Assembly: GCA_029288195.1 (NCBI GenBank)
Contig: JARFPR010000419.1
Span: 1 to 6,458, forward strand
From: Gammaproteobacteria bacterium
GTDB taxonomy: Bacteria; Pseudomonadota; Gammaproteobacteria; GCA-001735895
Direction: 5' to 3'
Length of the DNA stretch: 6,458 nucleotides
The first letter of the stretch is position 1, and each line of letters starts with the position of its first letter. A model generated the notes under the pieces. It did no database searches and was not told the origin of the DNA. It saw nothing but the letters and a program-made list of their open reading frames with translations. The translations under genes were made by a program, and so were the position numbers. This document shows positions 6,217 to 6,458 of the stretch, piece by piece.

Positions 6217-6458
6217 ATGCCCGAGGCAAGCCTGAGCCAAACTGAATTTTCTCAAATCAGGGGCCAGTACGACGAAATTGCAACCCGTTCACACTCGATC
6301 AATACTCGCTGCTATACCGATTCGAAGTTTTTACAGATCGAGCGCGAGCAGGTGTTTCATCGCAGCTGGCAGTTCCTGTGCCACGAGGAAAAACTGCGTG
6401 ACTCGGGTAGCTATGTCACTTTGAGTATTGAGGGTCAAAGCATTGTTGCAGTGCGCAA
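6217..6458 (+). CDS. Rieske-type oxygenase alpha subunit, N-terminal part (3' partial)
   Basis: The 80 visible residues match the N-terminal part of ring-hydroxylating or betaine-demethylating Rieske oxygenase alpha subunits. A YTDSKFLQIEREQVF segment at about 33-47 is followed by HRSWQFLCHEEKL (48-60), SGSYVTLSI (63-71) and SIVAVR at the edge. The Rieske cluster motif (CxH ... CxxH) and the mononuclear iron site would come later, outside the window, so the call rests on the N-terminal pattern only. These enzymes take electrons from a reductase and oxygenate aromatics or remove N-methyl groups from betaines, as in glycine betaine and proline betaine (stachydrine) demethylases. Given the HpbD-like enzyme 1.4 kb away, a betaine demethylase is my favoured reading; an aromatic hydroxylase is the alternative. 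The start is fixed by GGAG six bases upstream. Confidence 0.78.
   Translation, partial: MPEASLSQTEFSQIRGQYDEIATRSHSINTRCYTDSKFLQIEREQVFHRSWQFLCHEEKLRDSGSYVTLSIEGQSIVAVR

Overview
The window looks like a stretch of bacterial chromosome, most likely from an environmental and probably marine proteobacterium, perhaps a gammaproteobacterium. This rests on mid-range G+C coding DNA, very tight gene packing and protein families common in marine heterotrophs that use osmolytes. It is an inference; there is no rRNA or other taxonomic marker. I see no mobile element, CRISPR array, tRNA or rRNA.

Positions 1-4845 hold five plus-strand genes separated by only 9, 19, 5 and 2 bases, so they are almost certainly one operon. 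In order they are: a luciferase-like flavin monooxygenase (5' end cut by the window edge), an alpha/beta hydrolase, a ten-helix EamA/DMT transporter, a soluble class III nucleotide cyclase with a GAF-like N-terminal region, and an enolase-superfamily enzyme closely resembling 4-hydroxyproline betaine 2-epimerase (HpbD). The operon promoter lies left of the window. An AT-rich gap (4846-5019) with a near-regular 10-base repeat follows.

Positions 5020-6048 on the minus strand encode a membrane di-iron hydroxylase of the fatty acid hydroxylase/sterol desaturase superfamily. It converges on the operon and diverges from a plus-strand gene at 6217 that runs off the right edge. The visible 80 residues of that gene match the N-terminal part of Rieske ring-hydroxylating or betaine-demethylating oxygenase alpha subunits. 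The 168-base divergent spacer carries a 6+6 base inverted repeat that could be an operator.

Working model (inference): the locus takes up and oxidatively breaks down an N-methylated cyclic osmolyte such as a proline- or hydroxyproline-type betaine. The transporter would move substrate or product. The HpbD-like enzyme would epimerise at the alpha carbon. The Rieske oxygenase would demethylate, and the monooxygenase and hydrolase would carry out further oxidation and hydrolysis. The unusual element is a nucleotide cyclase embedded in this operon, whose base-specifying lysine is replaced by arginine. The cyclase could couple substrate flux to second-messenger signalling.
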